Below, piece by piece: positions 61,432 through 64,000 of a stretch of DNA of 64,000 nucleotides. A model generated the notes under the pieces. That model was given only the letters and a program-made list of their open reading frames with translations. It was not told where the DNA came from and made no database searches. Numbering within the stretch: position 1 is the stretch's first letter; the number at the start of each line of letters is the position of its first letter. Position numbers and translations under genes: made by a program. The DNA is from Variovorax sp. 770b2 (GTDB lineage Bacteria; Pseudomonadota; Gammaproteobacteria; Burkholderiales; Burkholderiaceae_C): NCBI RefSeq assembly GCF_900115685.1, contig NZ_FOXJ01000002.1:310001-374000 (forward strand), in the 5' to 3' direction.

Positions 61432-64000
61432 ATGAACGCCCCGATTTCAGCCGACCAGATGCGCGCCCTGCTGCTCGACAGCCCGATGTCGCACGATCCC
61501 GATCCCGCAGAGACCGCCGAATGGCGCGATGCCTTCCTGGCGCTCGCGCAGGCGCACGGTCCGCAGCGCGCGCGACAGATGCTGGTCGAACTGGCCCGCG
61601 TCGCACGCCAGCAGCGCATCGGCTGGCAGCCCGAACTGGCAACGCCGTACGTCAACACCATCGCCGCCGAAGACCAGCCGCCGTTCCCCGGCGACCTCGC
61701 GGTGGAAGAGCGCCTGGCTTCGCTGATGCGCTGGAACGCGCTCGCGATGGTGGCCAAGGCCAACCAGGCGTATGGCGAACTCGGCGGCCACATCGCGAGC
61801 TACGCGAGCGCGGCCGACCTGTTCGAGACCGGCTTCAACCACTTCTTCCACGCGCGCAGCGAGCAGCACCGCGGCGACCTCGTGTTCTTCCAGCCGCACA
61901 GCGCGCCGGGCGTCTATGCGCGGGCGTTCCTCGAAGGCCGCTTGAGCGAAGAAGACCTTGCGCACTACCGCCAGGAACTCACCGCGCCGGCCTTCACGCA
62001 AGGCCGCGGCGCGCGCGGCCTGAGCAGCTACCCGCATCCGTACCTGATGCCGGACTTCTGGCAGTTCCCCACCGGCTCGATGGGCATCGGCCCCATCAGC
62101 TCGATCTACCACGCGCGCTTCATGCGCTACCTCACGCACCGCAACCTCCTGAACTGCGAAGGGCGCAAGGTGTGGGGCGTGTTCGGCGACGGCGAGATGG
62201 ACGAGCCCGAATCGATGAGCGCGCTCACGCTCGCCGCGCGCGAGAAGCTCGACAACCTCGTGTGGGTCGTCAACTGCAACCTGCAGCGCCTGGACGGCCC
62301 GGTGCGCGGCAACGGCCGCATCATCGACGAGCTCGAAAAGCTCTTCGCAGGGGCAGGATGGAACGTCGTCAAGCTCGTGTGGGGCAGCGACTGGGACGGC
62401 CTCTTCGCGCAGGACGTGAGCGGGGCATTGGCGCGCGTCTTCGCCAACACCGTCGACGGCCAGATGCAGACCTTCGCCGCGAAGGACGGCCGCTTCAACC
62501 GCGACAACTTCTTCGGCCAGAACCCCGAACTCGCACGCCTGGCCGAAGGCATGACCGACGAGCAGATCGACCGCCTGAAGCGCGGCGGCCACGACCTCGT
62601 GAAGATTCATGCGGCCTACGCCGCGGCGGCCAAGCACAAGGGCCAGCCCACCGTGATCCTCGCCCACACCAAGAAGGGCTACGGCATGGGCAGCGCCGCG
62701 CAGGGCAAGATGACCACGCACTCGCACAAGAAGATGGGCGACGTCGACCTGATCGAGTTCCGCGACCGCTTCAACCTGCCGCTCACCGATGCGCAGGCCA
62801 CCGCGATGGACTTCTACCGCCCGGCCGAGGACAGCGCCGAGATGCGGTACCTGCGCCAGCACCGCGAAGCGCTCGGCGGCGCCATGCCGCGCCGCGAGAC
62901 CGCGTGCGACGTCGTGCCCAAGCCCGACATCGCGAGCTACGCGCAGTTCGCGACCGCGGCCGCAGGCAAGGAGATGAGCACCACCATGGCGTTCGTCCGC
63001 ATGCTGGGCAACCTCATGAAGGACAAGGCGCTGGGCCCGCGCATCGTGCCCATCGTGGCCGACGAGGCGCGCACCTTCGGCATGGCGAATCTGTTCAAGC
63101 AGGTGGGCATCTATTCGAGCGTGGGCCAGCGCTATGCGCCGGAGGACATCGGCTCGGTGCTGAGCTATCGCGAAGCCACCGACGGGCAGATCCTGGAAGA
63201 GGGCATCAGCGAAGCCGGCGCCATCGCGAGCTGGACGGCCGCGGCCACCAGCTACAGCGTGCACGGGCTGGCGATGCTGCCCTTCTACATCTACTACTCG
63301 ATGTTCGGCTTCCAGCGCGTGGGCGATGCCATCTGGGCCGCGGCCGACCAGCGCGCGCGCGGCTTTCTGCTCGGCGCCACCTCGGGCCGCACCACGCTCG
63401 GCGGCGAAGGCCTGCAGCACCAGGACGGCAGCAGCCACCTGGTGGCCGCGACCATCCCGAACTGCAAGGCCTACGACCCGGCCTATGCGGGCGAGATGGC
63501 GGTGATCGTCGATGCGGGCATCCGCGAAATGATGGTCGAGCAGAAGGACGTTTTCTATTACGTCACGCTCATGAACGAGAACTACGCGCAGCCCGATGTG
63601 CCGGCGGGCGCGGAGGCCGACATCCTGCGCGGGTGCTATCGCTTCGGCACGTACGCACCGGCTTCAGGAAAGGCCAAGAAGAAGGTCACGCTGATGGGCT
63701 CGGGCGCGATCCTCACCGAGGTCGTGAAAGCCGCGCAGTTGCTGGCCGACGAAGGCATCGAGGCCGAGGTGTTCAGCGTCACGAGCTGGAGCGAGCTCGC
63801 GCGAGATGGCTTGGCTTGCGAGCAGCGCGCCATCGCCGGTGAAGAGGCCGGCGAAGAAGCCGGCGAAGCGTTCATCGCGCAGCAACTGGGCAAGGGCAAG
63901 GCGCCGATCGTCGCGGCCACCGACTACGTGCGCGCCGTGCCCGAGAGCGTGCGCGCCTTCCTCCCCGAAGGGCGCCGCTACCTCACGCTCGGCACCGACG
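61432..64000 (+). CDS. Homodimeric 2-oxoacid dehydrogenase E1 (AceE/MdeB type), 3' end missing
   Basis: 856 codons from ATG 61432 to the window edge; full-length AceE is about 890. It is a thiamine-diphosphate E1 of the single-chain kind. The ThDP motif runs from VFGDGEMDEPES to WVVNCNLQRLDG. Also present are TGSMGIGPISSIYHARFMRYL, HTKKGYGMG, the transketolase-like centre VADEARTFGMANLFKQVG, and TLGGEGLQHQDGSSH. It could be pyruvate dehydrogenase E1. A divergent Lrp-type gene instead suggests an MdeB-like 2-oxobutyrate or branched 2-oxoacid enzyme. E2 and E3 genes are not visible. The frame runs without interruption. Confidence 0.88.
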   Translation, partial: MNAPISADQMRALLLDSPMSHDPDPAETAEWRDAFLALAQAHGPQRARQMLVELARVARQQRIGWQPELATPYVNTIAAEDQPPFPGDLAVEERLASLMRWNALAMVAKANQAYGELGGHIASYASAADLFETGFNHFFHARSEQHRGDLVFFQPHSAPGVYARAFLEGRLSEEDLAHYRQELTAPAFTQGRGARGLSSYPHPYLMPDFWQFPTGSMGIGPISSIYHARFMRYLTHRNLLNCEGRKVWGVFGDGEMDEPESMSALTLAAREKLDNLVWVVNCNLQRLDGPVRGNGRIIDELEKLFAGAGWNVVKLVWGSDWDGLFAQDVSGALARVFANTVDGQMQTFAAKDGRFNRDNFFGQNPELARLAEGMTDEQIDRLKRGGHDLVKIHAAYAAAAKHKGQPTVILAHTKKGYGMGSAAQGKMTTHSHKKMGDVDLIEFRDRFNLPLTDAQATAMDFYRPAEDSAEMRYLRQHREALGGAMPRRETACDVVPKPDIASYAQFATAAAGKEMSTTMAFVRMLGNLMKDKALGPRIVPIVADEARTFGMANLFKQVGIYSSVGQRYAPEDIGSVLSYREATDGQILEEGISEAGAIASWTAAATSYSVHGLAMLPFYIYYSMFGFQRVGDAIWAAADQRARGFLLGATSGRTTLGGEGLQHQDGSSHLVAATIPNCKAYDPAYAGEMAVIVDAGIREMMVEQKDVFYYVTLMNENYAQPDVPAGAEADILRGCYRFGTYAPASGKAKKKVTLMGSGAILTEVVKAAQLLADEGIEAEVFSVTSWSELARDGLACEQRAIAGEEAGEEAGEAFIAQQLGKGKAPIVAATDYVRAVPESVRAFLPEGRRYLTLGTD

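Noticed and set aside
61341..63842. Very long open frame overlapping the E1 gene in another plus-strand register
   Set aside because: Its translation is Arg/Pro/Ala-rich with no domain, while the register from 61432 gives an uninterrupted AceE-type protein that leaves the window.

Overview
The window looks like a 64 kb piece of a high-GC betaproteobacterial chromosome, most likely Comamonadaceae and possibly Variovorax. The basis is gene content and order: recA-recX, type-2 argC beside sucCD, TerC paralogues, a PilA/PilY1 system, a glnE-yhdP divergon and an ECF41 sigma factor. The genus is an inference; no rRNA or tRNA gene is present to confirm it. No insertion sequence, phage, integrase or CRISPR array was seen. 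The only clear compositional anomaly is an AT-rich stretch at about 12.75-13.6 kb between two type IV pilin genes.

Layout. 1-6.5 kb holds a MarR-type regulator fragment, recA under a LexA-type operator, recX, two small genes, argC, and sucC-sucD with a strong terminator. 6.5-12 kb holds a TerC protein and a compact signalling set: PP2C phosphatase, FHA protein, CHASE2 class III adenylate cyclase, and a metallo-beta-lactamase-fold class II-like phosphodiesterase. 12-23.5 kb is the type IV pilus region: two PilA paralogues, a Wzy/PglL-type O-oligosaccharyltransferase, and on the opposite strand pilE-fimT-pilV-pilW-pilX-pilY1. 23.6-29.5 kb holds moaC, a BepA-like M48 protease, small membrane and hypothetical genes, a second TerC gene preceded by a yybP-ykoY (manganese) riboswitch and its promoter, DUF3717/DUF1289 and DUF2007 proteins, and yaeQ. 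29.5-35 kb holds a PepSY protein plus TonB-dependent receptor pair, purB and a glutathione S-transferase.

35-41 kb is a tightly packed lipid-modification operon: FAD oxidoreductase, DUF1365, Cfa-type methyltransferase, MFS transporter and SDR. It resembles singlet-oxygen-response operons of other proteobacteria. 41-44 kb holds a periplasmic glutathione peroxidase, a diiron ferritin-like protein, and an ECF41 sigma factor with a carboxymuconolactone-decarboxylase partner. Both the sigma gene and its partner carry the ECF41 promoter motif. 44-55.8 kb holds rlpA, glnE, the giant yhdP, a nitrilase-family amidase and a PAS histidine kinase with a FixJ-type regulator. 55.8-64 kb holds tandem OmpA-type lipoproteins, a tiny membrane protein divergent from mltA, phoX behind a tandem Pho box, an Lrp/AsnC regulator, and a divergent homodimeric 2-oxoacid dehydrogenase E1 (AceE/MdeB type) cut by the window end.

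Several regulatory circuits can be read directly from the DNA: SOS (recA), Mn2+ (terC), phosphate (phoX), ECF41 autoregulation and probable sigma-54 control of pilA. Translational coupling through ATGA or GTGA overlaps is frequent, notably in the minor-pilin and lipid-modification operons.
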